Shown here: one piece after another, positions 4,377 to 5,179 of the stretch
Layout: every line of letters starts with the position of its first letter
Numbering within the stretch: the stretch's first letter is position 1
Assembly (NCBI GenBank): GCA_946403735.1
Contig: CAMJAZ010000159.1
Span: 1-5,179 of the forward strand
DNA from: an uncultured Selenomonadales bacterium
Lineage (GTDB): Bacteria > Bacillota > Negativicutes > Selenomonadales > Selenomonadaceae
Direction of reading: 5' to 3'
Length of the DNA: 5,179 bases
Made by a program: the position numbers and the translations under genes
The notes under the pieces: generated by a model
What the model was told of the DNA's origin: nothing
Databases searched by the model: none
What the model saw: only the letters and a program-made list of their open reading frames with translations

Positions 4377-5179
4377 ATGAAATTGAAAAAAATTTTTGGT
4401 GTTGCCGCATTGGCAGGAACTTTTTTATTTAACTCAAATTTGGCGCTTGCTCAAAATGATAGAGAAACGATAAATCAAGTTGCCCTGCTCCAATCGCTTA
4501 CACTCGGAAATTTTGAAGGCAGTATCACTGTTAAAGATTGGAAAAAATTCGGCGATACTGGTATCGGAACTTTTGACGGCTTGAACGGCGAATTGATTGC
4601 GTTGGACGGCGTTATTTATCAAGGTGATCAAAATTGCCGCGCAAAAATTATGCGTCCAACTGATACAATTCCGTTTTCAAATATAACTTTTTTTGATAAA
4701 GATTTTTCAATAAATGTAAACAATCTCGAAACTAAAGCCGCGTTGGAAGAGAAATTGAATGAGTGCGTACAAAAGGAAGGCGCAAATAGTTTTTACATGG
4801 TGAAAATTCCCGCTGAATATTCGCAAATCTTAATTCGCAGTGAGGCTAAACAAAGTAAACCTTATCCCACGTTGGTTGAAGCTCTGCAAGCTACGCAAAA
4901 AGAAGTTACGCTTACAAATATTCGCGGTACGATTGTCGGACTTTATTGCCCAGCTTACATGAGCAGTTTAAATTCCGTCGGCTGGCATTTTCATTTCATT
5001 TCCGCCGATAAAAAATACGCTGGTCACGTACTCGAACTTGGCATAAATTCTGGTGAAGTGCAATTCGATAAGACGGACAATTTTGCAATGCGTGTACCTG
5101 ATAATAAAGATTTTCAAGATTTAAATTTGGGAAAAGATTTGAGCGAAGATATTAGAAAAGCTGAACAAGATAAAAGAGG
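4377..5179 (+). CDS. alsD: Alpha-acetolactate decarboxylase with signal peptide, 3' end cut
   Basis: Converts 2-acetolactate to acetoin and CO2 (EC 4.1.1.5, also called budA), diverting pyruvate-derived acetolactate to a neutral product. 267 complete codons are visible and the frame is still open at the window end. Signatures are GTFDGLNGELIALDG (64-78), IRSEAKQSKPY (153-163), NIRGTIVGLYCPAYM (181-195), HFHFIS (204-209) and AGHVLEL (215-221). The zinc ligands would be H204, H206 and H217, with E72 and R154 at the active site. Their spacing fits Brevibacillus brevis H194, H196, H207, E65 and R145, and by the same offset E263 would match E253. Only a few C-terminal residues are probably missing. 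The N-terminus (KLKK, hydrophobic 6-18, then LALA-Q with likely cleavage after A25) is a signal peptide, suggesting export as in B. brevis. GGAGG (4364-4368) sits 8 nt before ATG. The 20-nt gap after gatC, with no terminator, suggests cotranscription. Confidence 0.93.
   Translation, partial: MKLKKIFGVAALAGTFLFNSNLALAQNDRETINQVALLQSLTLGNFEGSITVKDWKKFGDTGIGTFDGLNGELIALDGVIYQGDQNCRAKIMRPTDTIPFSNITFFDKDFSINVNNLETKAALEEKLNECVQKEGANSFYMVKIPAEYSQILIRSEAKQSKPYPTLVEALQATQKEVTLTNIRGTIVGLYCPAYMSSLNSVGWHFHFISADKKYAGHVLELGINSGEVQFDKTDNFAMRVPDNKDFQDLNLGKDLSEDIRKAEQDKR

Noticed and set aside
4370..4432. Alternative ATG at 4370 for the gene after gatC.
   Set aside because: That frame stops at 4432 and yields no domain. 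The ATG at 4377 has an 8-nt spacing to GGAGG and opens the signal peptide and decarboxylase.
4434..4631. Minus-strand 65-codon frame opposite the decarboxylase.
   Set aside because: It is antisense to conserved decarboxylase motifs and has no ribosome site or similarity.

Overview
The window reads as an ordinary chromosomal segment of an AT-rich bacterium. Protein similarity recalled from memory (GatB/GatC, a short-tailed FtsQ/DivIB, an exported-type acetolactate decarboxylase) points to Bacillota, perhaps Negativicutes. That placement is an inference, because no rRNA or other marker is present. There are six protein genes. Two run off the window edges: galM at the left and an acetolactate decarboxylase at the right. 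I see no tRNA, rRNA, CRISPR array, transposase or phage gene.

Layout: the 3' part of galM (+, 1-753) converges on gatB-rnhA (-, 2889 to 988), and a 234-bp gap with a hairpin-rich repeat lies between them. ftsQ (-, 3860-3117) lies upstream of gatB, separated by 227 bp that hold a GC-rich terminator and a second copy of the hairpin repeat. ftsQ and gatC (+, 4066-4356) diverge from a 205-bp region with two back-to-back sigma70-type promoters whose -35 boxes are 14 bp apart. gatC is followed 20 bp later by a signal-peptide-bearing acetolactate decarboxylase (+, 4377 to the end), probably on the same transcript.

Functionally, GatB and GatC are two subunits of the GatCAB amidotransferase that makes Gln-tRNA(Gln) and/or Asn-tRNA(Asn). 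They are encoded on opposite strands with ftsQ between them, and gatA is not in the window. RNase HI (R-loop and primer RNA removal), FtsQ (divisome) and GalM (sugar anomers) are unrelated housekeeping functions. The decarboxylase makes acetoin from acetolactate.

The unusual material is all non-coding: (i) six tandem AGTAGGA-like heptamers at the start of the predicted gatC transcript, with a related segment in inverted orientation just past the ftsQ stop; (ii) two same-orientation copies of a CTAC-hairpin repeat; (iii) a near-identical 19-nt ribosome-binding leader on gatB and gatC. I found no clear new biological system; these repeats and leaders are the parts worth following up.
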